A program made the translations under genes and the position numbers. Below, one piece after another: positions 1-8,591 of a stretch of DNA of 64,000 nucleotides (within the stretch, counting starts at the first letter, position 1; each line of letters opens with the position of its first letter). This DNA is from Magnetospirillum sp. XM-1. GTDB lineage: Bacteria; Pseudomonadota; Alphaproteobacteria; Rhodospirillales; Magnetospirillaceae. A model generated the notes under the pieces. The model saw only the letters and a list, made by a program, of their open reading frames with translations, was not told where the DNA came from and did not search any database. The stretch covers positions 2,384,001 through 2,448,000 of the forward strand of contig NZ_LN997848.1 of assembly GCF_001511835.1 (NCBI RefSeq), in the 5' to 3' direction.

Positions 1-2
1 CC

Positions 3-767
3 GGGGCCTTGGGAATCGCCGCCTTCGCCTATACCTTCGCCCGCAGTCACGCCGACGACCAGCGCTTTACCTTCGGCACCGGCAAGGTCGGGACGCTGGG
101 CGGCTTTACCAGCGCCATTATCCTTTGCATGGTGGCGCTGCTGATGGTGTGGGAATCGGCAAACCGCCTGATGACGGTCCAAGCCATCGCCTTCGACGAG
201 GCCCTGATGGTCGCCGTCATCGGGTTGGTCGTCAACGTGGTCAGCGCCGGGATTTTGGGCGGACACGGCCTCGGCGACGACCATGATCACTGCGGCCACC
301 ACCACGATCACGACCATCATCGCGACCATCACGACCACAATCTCCAGGCCGCCTATATCCATGTCCTGGCAGACGTCCTCACCTCGGTGTTGGCCATCGC
401 CGCCCTGCTGCTGGGGAAATATCTGGGGTGGTGGTGGATGGATCCCATGATGGGATTGGTCGGGGCCGCCGTCATCGGCAAATGGGCCTGGGGCTTGATG
501 CGCAAGACCGGTTCGGTCTTGCTGGATCACAGCGACGACCGGGAGCTGCCGGAAGAAGTCCGCGCCGCCATCGAGGGCGATGCCGACAACCGGCTGTCCG
601 ATCTTCATCTCTGGCAGATCGGGCCGGGCCATTGGGGGGCCATCGTCTCGCTGGTGACCCACACCCCGCGCGAGCCGGGCCATTACAAGACGCTGCTGGC
701 CGAGGTTCACGAACTCAGCCATGTCACGGTGGAGGTCCATCCCTGCGACGGGGCGTCTTGCGGCTAA
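3..767 (+). CDS. Cation diffusion facilitator metal exporter (DmeF/CzcD type), 5' end outside window
   Basis: Inner-membrane divalent-metal/proton antiporter that exports cobalt, nickel or zinc. The reading frame is open from base 3, so the first membrane helices lie upstream of the window. Visible are hydrophobic helices, a very His/Asp-rich cytoplasmic loop (HDHDHHRDHHDHN), then a helix carrying the family metal-site pattern HVLADVLTS and a cytoplasmic C-terminal domain ending in a Cys/His tail (HPCDGASCG). The long His loop and the alphaproteobacterial setting suggest DmeF-type Co/Ni export, but the metal cannot be read from sequence. A GC-rich hairpin directly overlaps the stop codon. Family assignment is firm; substrate is inference. 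Confidence 0.85.
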   Translation, partial: GALGIAAFAYTFARSHADDQRFTFGTGKVGTLGGFTSAIILCMVALLMVWESANRLMTVQAIAFDEALMVAVIGLVVNVVSAGILGGHGLGDDHDHCGHHHDHDHHRDHHDHNLQAAYIHVLADVLTSVLAIAALLLGKYLGWWWMDPMMGLVGAAVIGKWAWGLMRKTGSVLLDHSDDRELPEEVRAAIEGDADNRLSDLHLWQIGPGHWGAIVSLVTHTPREPGHYKTLLAEVHELSHVTVEVHPCDGASCG

Positions 768-801
768 AGCGGTTTGCGCTTTATCTGGCGCAAACCGCTT
801 T
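766..801. terminator. Hairpin after the metal exporter gene
   Basis: A perfect 14-bp inverted repeat (766-779 with 788-801) with an 8-base loop begins inside the stop codon of the exporter. There is no long T-run, so it may be a terminator or a repetitive palindrome. Confidence 0.5.
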
Positions 802-870
802 GGCGAGCATTGAGCGAGCGGCCAAGCAAACCGTAGGTTTGCGCCCGGCGAGGGCATACATAAGATTATA

Positions 871-900
871 GCCTTTTGCGTTACATTCGACGCAAAAGGC
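871..900. terminator. Second hairpin in the 768-1014 gap
   Basis: Ten-base arms gccttttgcg (871-880) and cgcaaaaggc (891-900) enclose a 10-base loop and are followed by TTT. Together with the hairpin at 766-801 it accounts for the non-coding stretch between the exporter and the UPF0060 gene. Probably a terminator. Confidence 0.45.
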
Positions 901-1014
901 TTTAGGGGGGCTTCCCGATCGGCTCATGGCAATCGGCCTTGATCCGGCTTGCCGCGGGGGCGGGCGGTGCTGTGGTCCGGCTATAATTTCCGGGAAAAAG
1001 GGGATGAAATCAGG

Positions 1015-1341
1015 ATGTGGGCCATTCCGACATACCTTCTGGCCGCTTTCGCCGAGATCGGCGGTTGCTTCGCGTTCTGGGCCCGGCTCCGGCTGGGCAA
1101 ATCGCCCTTCTGGCTGGCTCCGGGGATGGCCAGTCTGGCCCTGTTCGCCTGGGCCTTGACCCGGGTCGATGCCGATTTCGCCGGTCGCGCCTATGCGGCC
1201 TATGGCGGCATCTACATTTTGTCGTCGTTGGTGTGGATGTGGGCGGTGGAAGAGAGCCCGCCGGACCGGTGGGACGTTCTGGGCGCCGCCTTCTGCCTGG
1301 CGGGCGCCCTGGTGATCATTTTCGCCCCCCGCGGCGAGTGA
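1015..1341 (+). CDS. UPF0060 (YnfA-like) small membrane protein
   Basis: A 108-residue protein of the UPF0060/YnfA family, related in size and topology to small multidrug-resistance transporters. Four hydrophobic segments are visible, along with the family signatures [15 protein letters not shown] near the N-terminus and [12 protein letters not shown] in the middle. I chose the ATG at 1015 because family members begin just before the first helix; an upstream in-frame ATG at 949 would add 22 polar residues that are not typical. Transport function is not established for the family. The gene is convergent with ftsZm. Confidence 0.85.
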   Translation: MWAIPTYLLAAFAEIGGCFAFWARLRLGKSPFWLAPGMASLALFAWALTRVDADFAGRAYAAYGGIYILSSLVWMWAVEESPPDRWDVLGAAFCLAGALVIIFAPRGE

Positions 1342-1376
1342 TGCCGTAATCGGCCGCAGGGCGGCGGGGCGTTTCG

Positions 1377-2312
1377 TCAGGCGATTCCGGTGGCTACCAC
1401 CGAAACCCGCATCTTGCCGGCCAGGGCGTCGTCGAAGGTGGATCCGAAAATGATGTTGGCCTCGGCGGCCACTTCCTCGCGGATGCGGTTAGCGGCCGAG
1501 TCCACCTCGAACAAGGTCATGTCCATGCCGCCGGTGATGTTGATCAGGACGCCCTTGGCCCCCTTTATGGAGGTGTCGCCCAGCAGCGGGTTGGAGATGG
1601 CGGCCTCGGCGGCGTCGATCGCGCGCTTTTCGCCGGCGGCCTCGCCGGTGCCCATGATGGCCTTGCCCATTTCGCTCATGACGATGCGGATATCGGCGAA
1701 ATCCAGGTTGATCAGGCCGGGCATCACCACCAGATCGGTGACGCTGCGCACCCCGGAATTGAGCACGCCGTCGGCCATCTTGAAGGCGTCGGCGAAGGTG
1801 GTGCGCTCGGTGGCGACGCGGAACAGGTTCTGATTGGGGATGATGATCAGGGTATCGAGCTCTTCTTGCAGGGCTTCAATGCCGAGATCGGCGGTGTGCA
1901 TGCGGTGCTTGCCTTCGAAGTGGAACGGCTTGGTCACCACGCCGATGGTAAGGATCCCCTGTTCGCGGGCGGCCCTGGCGATGACCGGTGCCGCGCCCGA
2001 CCCGGTGCCGCCGCCCATGCCGGCGGTGATGAACACCATATGGGCGTCGCCGATCAGGTCTTGGATGTCTTCGAGACTTTCTTCCGCGGCGGCGCGGCCC
2101 ACGTCCGGGTGCGAACCGGCGCCCAACCCCTGGGTAACCCGGCCGCCTAGTTGGACGCGCCGCTCGGTCAGGCTCAGTCCCAGCGCCTGGGCGTCCGTAT
2201 TGGCGACGATGAATTCCACGCCCTCGATCTTGGACTGGATCATGTTGTTGACGGCGTTGCCGCCGGCTCCGCCGACGCCGATCACCACTATTCTCGGACG
2301 GACTATCGTCAT
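1377..2312 (-). CDS. ftsZm: FtsZm, truncated FtsZ-like tubulin homologue of the magnetosome operon
   Basis: A 311-residue tubulin/FtsZ GTPase. The N-terminus has the nucleotide-binding [11 protein letters not shown] pattern and the tubulin signature GGGTGSG near residue 103. The protein stops right after the second FtsZ domain, so it lacks the C-terminal linker and the conserved tail that binds FtsA/ZipA in the division FtsZ. That shortening is the hallmark of FtsZm, the last gene of the mamXY operon. In Magnetospirillum, FtsZm is not needed for division but affects magnetite crystal formation under some redox conditions. It lies 45 bases downstream of mamZ on the same strand. Confidence 0.93.
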   Translation of the reverse strand: MTIVRPRIVVIGVGGAGGNAVNNMIQSKIEGVEFIVANTDAQALGLSLTERRVQLGGRVTQGLGAGSHPDVGRAAAEESLEDIQDLIGDAHMVFITAGMGGGTGSGAAPVIARAAREQGILTIGVVTKPFHFEGKHRMHTADLGIEALQEELDTLIIIPNQNLFRVATERTTFADAFKMADGVLNSGVRSVTDLVVMPGLINLDFADIRIVMSEMGKAIMGTGEAAGEKRAIDAAEAAISNPLLGDTSIKGAKGVLINITGGMDMTLFEVDSAANRIREEVAAEANIIFGSTFDDALAGKMRVSVVATGIA

Positions 2313-2357
2313 CGCACCATCACCGCCGATAAGACATGCGCCGCGTGTCCAGCCTCA

Positions 2358-4292
2358 TCAGCCGATCCGCAGGGCGCGCAGCACGTTCCCGCCCCGCCAC
2401 TGGTGAAAGCGATACCACAGCAAAACGATGACGGCCGCCGCATAGACATAGGGTTCGCCGTTTTCGTGATTGGCGGCAAGGATGAAGTGGAGCGCCACCA
2501 GGGCGTTGATCACATAAGTAGCACTGTGCAGTTTCTTCCAGCGCTTGCCGCCGATCCGCTTGATCTGGCTATTGGCCGAGGTGAAGGCCAGTGGAATCAG
2601 CAGCGCGAACGCCACCAGACCGAGCAAGATGAACGGCCGCTTGTAGATGTCGCCCATCATGTCGCCCAGATTGAGCGCCCATTCCAAGGCGACATAGGCC
2701 AAGACGTGCATCACCGCGTAGAAAAAGGCGAACAGCCCGATCATGCGCCGGTATTTGGCCAGGGTCTTGATGCCGGTGATTTCCTGGACCGGACGCATGG
2801 CCAGGGAAATAATCAAGAAGGTGAAGGCCCAATCGCCGAGATAGCGGTTGACGAAGCCGACGGGGGCCTCGCCCAGGGACCCGTTGGAGATATAGCCCTC
2901 GATGACGCTGCGTCCCACCAGCCAGACGAAGGGCAGCGCGGCGGTCAGGAACACCAGCGGCTTCCAATCCACCGTGCGGGCCGATTTCAGATGATGGTCG
3001 CAGGTTTCGTCGATGCCGTTGGCCAGCAGCCAGGCGGCGTAAAGGGTCACCAGCATCTTGCCCGTTCCCATCAAGATGAACGGGGCGCGGGGGCCGAGGG
3101 CGTCGAAATAATAGCCGCCGCTTTGGACCAGCATGACGGTTCCCAGGCCGCCGACCAGATAACCGGCTCCCACCATGGCCCCCAGGATCGGCTTGGGCGA
3201 GGCGTCCACGGTCAGAACCTGAAGGGTCACGAAACATCCCGCATGGCCGATTCCCACCATCAGCAGCGGCAGCGCCACCAGCCAGTTGAAGGGATTGGCG
3301 AACATGCCCAGCCAGATATAGCCCAGCGCCGCCAGGGACAGGCTGGCGCCGATGGCGGAAATGCGGCTGTGCCGTTCGATGAAGCTGCGCCATAGCGGCA
3401 CCGCCGCCAGCACCGCCAGCCCCAGCAGGCCGATCATCACGGCGGCATGGGCGGTGGCGAAGGTGCGGGTCACCCCCACCAGATCGGAAACGGAAATGCA
3501 CCACAGCGAGAAGAACAGGCTGAGGATGATCACGTCGGCGCGGGTGTAGAAGGCGGCGGCGAAGGCCAGCTGCATGCGCGGATCGCTGGTGATCACCGTC
3601 CAGACCTGCCGCAGCGGATGTTCGTCGTCTTCCGAGGCCGGCTGGGGCGGGGCCACGTCCCGCAGATTGCGCCGCGTCAGCTGGAAACCGGCGATTCCGG
3701 CCAGCAGCGGCAGGCACATGATGAGGAAGACGCCGCCGGGATAATCGGCCATCTGCATGACGATGGCGGCCAGCATGGTGCCGCCGAACACCATCATGAA
3801 GACCAGATTCCCCATGAGGCGCGGCCGGTTGGCGCGCGACGACACATCGCCCACCAGGGTGGACAGCTGCAACTGGACGGTATCGGCGCCCACGGTCAGC
3901 AGTACCCGGGTCAGATAGAACAGCACCAGACCGGCGGCGCCGAAGGCCAGTCCTACCTGAAGGCTGAGCAGCGATACCGCCGCGCCGACCACGGCGATCA
4001 GGAAGCCCAGGGCGATGATCCGCACCCGGCCGATGCGATCGGACAGCAGGCCGAACCAGCCCACACAGACGATGGAGACGATTTCCGCCACCACCTGGAT
4101 ATCGGCGTTGACGGCGCCTTCCTTTTCGAAGGCGATGCCGAAGATCTTGTCCAGCAGCAGGGGCTGGATGGAAATGGACAGCGCCGCCATCAGGGCGCCC
4201 ACGGTCATCAGCAGATAGATGATGTTCCATTGGGTGGGGGCGAAGTCATCCGCCGTCGTCCCCTTGGCCGGAGCCTCAGCGTTCCTCGGCAT
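2358..4292 (-). CDS. mamZ: MamZ, magnetosome MFS transporter fused to a ferric-reductase-like domain
   Basis: A two-part membrane protein of the mamXY operon. The N-terminal two thirds is a major-facilitator transporter with about 12 helices and an MFS loop motif (GLLSDRIGRVR). The C-terminal third (from about residue 430) is a YedZ/ferric-reductase-like helical bundle whose His residues could bind haem. MamZ is thought to work with MamX in iron transport and redox control for magnetite. I chose the ATG at 4292 because GGGAGG lies five bases upstream (4298-4303); a start at 4307 adds five residues and lacks such a site. The 5' end overlaps mamX by 17 bases. Expected length about 644 residues. 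Confidence 0.93.
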   Translation of the reverse strand: MPRNAEAPAKGTTADDFAPTQWNIIYLLMTVGALMAALSISIQPLLLDKIFGIAFEKEGAVNADIQVVAEIVSIVCVGWFGLLSDRIGRVRIIALGFLIAVVGAAVSLLSLQVGLAFGAAGLVLFYLTRVLLTVGADTVQLQLSTLVGDVSSRANRPRLMGNLVFMMVFGGTMLAAIVMQMADYPGGVFLIMCLPLLAGIAGFQLTRRNLRDVAPPQPASEDDEHPLRQVWTVITSDPRMQLAFAAAFYTRADVIILSLFFSLWCISVSDLVGVTRTFATAHAAVMIGLLGLAVLAAVPLWRSFIERHSRISAIGASLSLAALGYIWLGMFANPFNWLVALPLLMVGIGHAGCFVTLQVLTVDASPKPILGAMVGAGYLVGGLGTVMLVQSGGYYFDALGPRAPFILMGTGKMLVTLYAAWLLANGIDETCDHHLKSARTVDWKPLVFLTAALPFVWLVGRSVIEGYISNGSLGEAPVGFVNRYLGDWAFTFLIISLAMRPVQEITGIKTLAKYRRMIGLFAFFYAVMHVLAYVALEWALNLGDMMGDIYKRPFILLGLVAFALLIPLAFTSANSQIKRIGGKRWKKLHSATYVINALVALHFILAANHENGEPYVYAAAVIVLLWYRFHQWRGGNVLRALRIG

Positions 4293-5091
4293 CCATGCCT
4301 CCCGCATTCGCCCAAAGGCCGTTGAGGTGATTGTCGCGCAAGGCGCAGATTTCGCCGTTGGCCATGACGCTCATGGCGTAATCCAGTCCTGCGGCGGCTT
4401 GGGTCGGATCGCGGAAGGCGGTGCCCTTGACGAACATGCCGGGACGAACCACGCAGCCCTCGGCCTGCAGATACCAGCGCGGGGCCAGGTCGATCCAGAT
4501 GGGCGGATTGATGCCGTCGTTGATCTGGATGTAGATGTCGCCCCAGACCGAGCGGGCTCCGGCTCCGGCGATGCTCACGACCTTGCCCTGATAGCGGAAG
4601 GGCACCATCCGTTCGTGGGCTTCGTTGCCCAGGGGGACGGCGGCGGGGGCCGGAGCCACCGCCAGGGCCACGCTCACCGCCTCGGGCAGGGGCATGCCCG
4701 GTGTGACCGCCGCCGGAAGCGGCGCCGCCTTGGCGCCCTTGGCGACGCTGCCTTTCTTCACGATGGTGTGGCAGCTGGCGCAGGGCATTTTTTCGCGGCC
4801 GTCCACATGGGGCGCCGGGGTTCCCTGGACGATGGGCAGGGTTCCCGATCCCGGTCCGGTGCCGATGGCCGGGGGGGTGACGATGTGGCAGCTGGAGCAG
4901 ACCATCTTCTCGCGGCCGTCGCGATGGGGGGCGGGCATTCCGGCGACGATGGGCGGGGCCAGATCGTAGGTGTGGTCCTCCCAGGGATTGGCGTTGAACA
5001 CGGCGGTCAGGACCAGGGCCATGCTGAAGGCAATGCCCAGCGCCATGATCCAAACCGCGATATTGGGATGTGCAACGGCCTTACTGCTCAC
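4276..5091 (-). CDS. mamX: MamX, double magnetochrome (c-type haem) magnetosome protein
   Basis: A 271-residue membrane-anchored protein with one N-terminal helix (about residues 12-31). Two CXXCH haem motifs follow, CSSCH and CASCH, each preceded by a P-x-P-H-x-D-G-R-E-K-M repeat. This is the magnetochrome pattern unique to magnetosome proteins (MamE, MamP, MamT, MamX). It is expected to carry electrons at the magnetosome membrane to balance Fe(II)/Fe(III). The C-terminal half is a globular domain of unknown fold. Start is GTG at 5091; no strong ribosome-binding site is visible. The gene lies between mamY and mamZ and overlaps mamZ, suggesting coupled translation. Confidence 0.93.
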   Translation of the reverse strand: MSSKAVAHPNIAVWIMALGIAFSMALVLTAVFNANPWEDHTYDLAPPIVAGMPAPHRDGREKMVCSSCHIVTPPAIGTGPGSGTLPIVQGTPAPHVDGREKMPCASCHTIVKKGSVAKGAKAAPLPAAVTPGMPLPEAVSVALAVAPAPAAVPLGNEAHERMVPFRYQGKVVSIAGAGARSVWGDIYIQINDGINPPIWIDLAPRWYLQAEGCVVRPGMFVKGTAFRDPTQAAAGLDYAMSVMANGEICALRDNHLNGLWANAGGMDAEER

Positions 5092-5226
5092 GGGGACTCG
5101 ATCGATGGCAAAGTGTTTAACCGGTTTGTGCTTTGGCGTCGGGGGTGGCCGCTTATAAGAACGGCTCCAAACTGTCGAGGCGGAAGTTTCTCATATCCCG
5201 GTTCGGAATGGAATGACCATAGCCCA

Positions 5227-6363
5227 TCAGTCCATGCCGAAATCGGGCGCGGTTTCCGTCCAGACGGGGCTTCCGTCGATCAGGAAGTGTTCGGCTAGGG
5301 CTTTTTCCAAGGCCCACAACTCGCCGTCCTCGAAGACGATACGGACGAGGTCGTTGGGATCGCAGGCGGCCACCAGGGAGCGGATCTCGCGGGCTTCGCG
5401 CAAGATTTTGGAAATCTGCTGGCGGACGCTTTCGGTGTCCTCAGCGCAACGGCGCAGCTGTTCCGAGCGGTTGACTGCTTCTTGGACCAAGCTGCGGAAA
5501 AAGACGTTCTTGTCGCCGGCGAAATAGGCGGTGGTCAGGGTCGAGATGAATTTCCGCGTTCCGTCCCGGTCGCCATGGGCGGCGTTCAGATGTTCGGTCA
5601 GCACCTGGGTGGCGGTCATGGACAGATCGTTGAGGGCCAGCCCCAGAACCTCGGCCAAGGCCCGCATGCGGTCGATCCGCTGCGACGGGTCGAGGCCGGG
5701 GGGCGCCGGCGCGACGGTGCGGCTTTGGGCGATCTGGGACAATTCCTGGGTGATCTCTTGCGACAGCACCCGCTGGGAGCGCAGCTCATCGACGATGCCG
5801 TCGCGGCTGTCGCGGGTCACCTGGACCAGCTGGGCGGTGGCAGATGCCTGGGCCTCCAACTGGGCGGCCACCGCCTCGCGATGCTCGCGGAACAGCTGGG
5901 CCAGCAAGGTCATGGCCTCGTCGGTGCCGGATGCCTGCGCGGGCGCGGCAAGGGCGCGGCCCTCCTGGTTCAGCCGGATCAGCTGGGTGGTCGCTTCCAC
6001 CTGGGCCTCCACCTGGGCGGCGATGGCGGCGCGATGCTCGCGGAACAGGTCGGCCAGCATGGCCACGGAGCCCTCCGACGACACATCGTTCCGGGACAGG
6101 GTTGTCACCTCGGATTTCAAGGTGTCCACGCTTTTCACGATCCGCGAGAGCATGATAATCAGGACGGTCAGTCCGATCGGCAAGGCGATGGACAGCAGCA
6201 CGATGAAGAATTCATGGGGAAGCATGGTGAAGAGATTTTTCCAACCATTGAAAATGGTCAGATAGACGATGGACAGGACAGCCCAAATGACCGCGCCGAT
6301 CAAGGCCGCGCGGGAGGCGGAATTCAACTTGCCGAAGGCTGCCTTGTTAAACCCCATCAACAT
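5227..6363 (-). CDS. mamY: MamY, magnetosome membrane protein with coiled-coil region
   Basis: First gene of the mamXY operon. Two hydrophobic helices near the N-terminus are followed by a long charged region with repeated leucine/alanine heptads and two related 'LFREHR..(V/I)AAQ(V/L)EAQ' segments, so a coiled-coil cytoplasmic domain is likely. MamY has been linked to vesicle growth and to positioning of the magnetosome chain along the cell's greatest curvature. I chose ATG 6363 because GGGAG sits eight bases upstream; longer in-frame starts to 6501 would add a basic extension without a clear site. It is 135 bases upstream of mamX. The operon promoter must lie in 6364-6667, which is shared with the divergent TerY-like gene. 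Confidence 0.88.
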   Translation of the reverse strand: MLMGFNKAAFGKLNSASRAALIGAVIWAVLSIVYLTIFNGWKNLFTMLPHEFFIVLLSIALPIGLTVLIIMLSRIVKSVDTLKSEVTTLSRNDVSSEGSVAMLADLFREHRAAIAAQVEAQVEATTQLIRLNQEGRALAAPAQASGTDEAMTLLAQLFREHREAVAAQLEAQASATAQLVQVTRDSRDGIVDELRSQRVLSQEITQELSQIAQSRTVAPAPPGLDPSQRIDRMRALAEVLGLALNDLSMTATQVLTEHLNAAHGDRDGTRKFISTLTTAYFAGDKNVFFRSLVQEAVNRSEQLRRCAEDTESVRQQISKILREAREIRSLVAACDPNDLVRIVFEDGELWALEKALAEHFLIDGSPVWTETAPDFGMD

Positions 6364-6667
6364 AAGGACATCTCCCATGATGGCCGCAATCGCCATCCCA
6401 ATGCGCCGCCCCGCAGGCGTTCCCCTTATAGTAACAGCAAGGCGAACGGCGGGATACCTTCGAAACAATCCATTGATATGGGTTGGGCGTCGATGCGTCA
6501 ATGACTGAAATTGCGTATGATTATCACAATCCTATGCTTCGTCAACACGATGCTGCATTGTTGAACATGGCGGTGTACATGGCGGCGGCATTATGCTATC
6601 GCCCGAAATCAGGGTTTGTCCGGTCCTTGATGGGCCGGCGACGGTGATCGGCGGGCAGGAGGCAAGC

Positions 6668-7648
6668 ATGAGCTATTCCCAGGAAATCAGCAGGGAGTGC
6701 AAGGGAGTCTTCTTGTTCATGGTCGATCAGTCCCGATCCATGAACAAGCCCTTCGGTCCCGATCGGTCGGGAAAGATGGTCAGCCGCGCCGAGGTGGTGG
6801 CCAATGCCTTGAACGGCACCTTGGAGGAACTGGTCAACCGCTGCATGCGCGATGAAGGCGTGCGCGATTATTTCGACATCGGGATCATCGGCTACGGCCG
6901 CACCAATCGCCCGGAATTCTGCTGGCGCGGCGGCTTGGCGGGTCGTCGGCTGGTTCCCATTCCGGAAGTGGCGGCCAAGGCCGAGATCGAGGAAGTGGAG
7001 ATCGAAACTGAGATGCGCGGGCAGGTGCTGATCGAGCGCATCACCTTGTCGCGCTGGATCGATCCGGTGGGAGTGGACAGCACCCCCATGAACGCCGCGT
7101 TCGGTCTGGCCCATGCCACCTTGGCGGAATGGGTGCGCAACAATCCGGATTCGTTCCCGCCGGTGGTCATCAACATTACCGACGGCATGGCCAACGACGT
7201 CAATTCCGATGCCGAGCTTCTGGCCACGGCGCGCAAGCTGACCGGGCTGACGACCGGCGACGGCAATGTCTTGCTCATCAACTGCCATATCGCGGGCGGC
7301 AGCGATGCATCGGTGGTGTTCCCCGCTTCGGCGGCGGAACTGCCCCGCGCCCCCTATGCCAAGCTGCTGTTCGAGATGTCGAGCGAATTGTCCAATCGCC
7401 ATCGCGCCGTCATCTGCGAAATCTTCGACCGTGACCCCGGCCGCACCCCTTCCATCAAGGGCATGGCTTTCAACGCCGATGCCGTGGCGTTGCTCAAGCT
7501 GCTGGATATCGGCACCCGTCAGGCCATCGGCCTGTCGGTGGCCATGGAGCCCTTCACGCCGCCGGGAATCGAGGCCGAATCCCTGATCGAGGATTCCTTC
7601 GTGCTGGAAGAACCGTCCGTGCGGATAGAATATGGCGATCAAGGCTGA
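6668..7648 (+). CDS. TerY-like von Willebrand factor A domain protein (copy 1)
   Basis: A 326-residue soluble vWA protein of the TerY type. The MIDAS metal-binding site is complete: DQSRS at residues 20-24, a threonine in DSTPMN, and the aspartate in ITDGMAND. TerY proteins occur in triads with a PP2C phosphatase and a protein kinase (the TerY-P system described by comparative genomics of Ter stress systems), and that triad is present here in order. Start ATG 6668 follows a strong GCAGGAGG. The last 17 bases overlap the phosphatase gene. Its paralogue at 16742 is very similar. Role in the cell is not known; a link to tellurite is not supported by the sequence. Confidence 0.85.
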   Translation: MSYSQEISRECKGVFLFMVDQSRSMNKPFGPDRSGKMVSRAEVVANALNGTLEELVNRCMRDEGVRDYFDIGIIGYGRTNRPEFCWRGGLAGRRLVPIPEVAAKAEIEEVEIETEMRGQVLIERITLSRWIDPVGVDSTPMNAAFGLAHATLAEWVRNNPDSFPPVVINITDGMANDVNSDAELLATARKLTGLTTGDGNVLLINCHIAGGSDASVVFPASAAELPRAPYAKLLFEMSSELSNRHRAVICEIFDRDPGRTPSIKGMAFNADAVALLKLLDIGTRQAIGLSVAMEPFTPPGIEAESLIEDSFVLEEPSVRIEYGDQG

Positions 7649-8585
7649 TCCGCCCTTGATCCGGCGCGCTACCCCCATGCTCACTTGGACGGCCCAGGGC
7701 CGCTCGATCGTCAAGCCCCGCAACGACAGCTACGCCGATGGCGACAGGCTGCGGTGGCGGCAAAACGAAGACCGGCTGCGGCTGGCCCGGATTCCCAACG
7801 GCCTGCTGGCCGCCGTCTCCGACGGAGCCGGAGGGGCGGGGCTGTTCTGCGGCCCCTGGGCCGAAACGCTGGTGAGCCGCCTGCCCAAGACCCCCATCGC
7901 CGGGGTGAATGCGCTGAACCAGTGGATGGACGGGTTCTGCCTGGGCTTTCGCTCGGAATACGCCGCCTTGTCCAAGGCCACTCCCGCCCGGTACAGCAAG
8001 TTCATCCGGGAAGGCTCGTTCGCCACGCTGGCGGCCGGCTGGCTCGTCCATCGTCAGGGCCGGGTCCGGCTGCGATGGATGGGCTATGGCGACAGCCAGA
8101 TGATGGTGTTCGACCGCACCGGGCGCCAGCCTGTCCTGGCGACCTGTTATCCCGCCAGTTTATCGGCGCTGGATCGAGCGCCCTTCTTGCTCAACTGGAA
8201 GGATCTGCCACACGATTCCGGATTCCATGCCGGGGAAATGGTATTGCCGGATCGGGCGACGGTGGTGCTGGCGTCGGACGGGATCGGCCAGTATCTGCTG
8301 CTGCGGACCCTGGCCGGTCAGCCCCGCCCCGCGGCGGCGGCGGGGCTGGCGGGAGAATTCCAGCGGCTGTCCGGCACCGGCGATAGCAAGCTTGCCACGG
8401 CCGCCCGTGCCCATCGCGCCACGCCGGGGCCCGGCCTGTCCGCCGAGCTGACGGACCTGCGCGATTGCCTCAAATCCGATCAAGCCTTCGCCGATCGGGT
8501 CCGCGCCCTGTGCGGCAAGGGGCTGCTGGCCAATGACGATTGCACGTTGATCATGATCGACGTCGATCTTGCCCGGCCCCGGTAA
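7632..8585 (+). CDS. PP2C-type serine/threonine phosphatase of the TerY-P-like triad
   Basis: A 317-residue metal-dependent phosphatase. PP2C motifs appear in order: VSDGAGGAG (metal aspartate), GSFATLAAGW, GYGDSQ, VLASDGI and NDDCTLIMID at the C-terminus. No membrane segment. It starts inside the vWA gene and ends seven bases before the kinase gene, so the three genes form one operon. In such triads the phosphatase is presumed to oppose the kinase. The second locus at 16.7-18.8 kb has no phosphatase, so this one could serve both kinases; that is inference. Confidence 0.85.
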   Translation: MAIKADPPLIRRATPMLTWTAQGRSIVKPRNDSYADGDRLRWRQNEDRLRLARIPNGLLAAVSDGAGGAGLFCGPWAETLVSRLPKTPIAGVNALNQWMDGFCLGFRSEYAALSKATPARYSKFIREGSFATLAAGWLVHRQGRVRLRWMGYGDSQMMVFDRTGRQPVLATCYPASLSALDRAPFLLNWKDLPHDSGFHAGEMVLPDRATVVLASDGIGQYLLLRTLAGQPRPAAAAGLAGEFQRLSGTGDSKLATAARAHRATPGPGLSAELTDLRDCLKSDQAFADRVRALCGKGLLANDDCTLIMIDVDLARPR

Positions 8586-8591
8586 TTCGCC

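Noticed and set aside
2151..3395. Long plus-strand open frame (414 residues) opposite ftsZm and mamZ
   Set aside because: It overlaps two well-supported magnetosome genes on the other strand, is rich in His, Gln, Gly and Asp as expected of an antisense frame in GC-rich DNA, and matches no family.
3447..5298. Plus-strand open frames opposite mamZ and mamX (292 and 359 residues)
   Set aside because: Antisense of mamZ and mamX with the same His/Gly/Asp-rich composition; no ribosome site and no motif.
6668..7648. Tellurite resistance function for the TerY-like proteins
   Set aside because: TerY-like proteins are named after the ter locus, but no terB, terC, terD or terZ gene is present here, so resistance is not supported.
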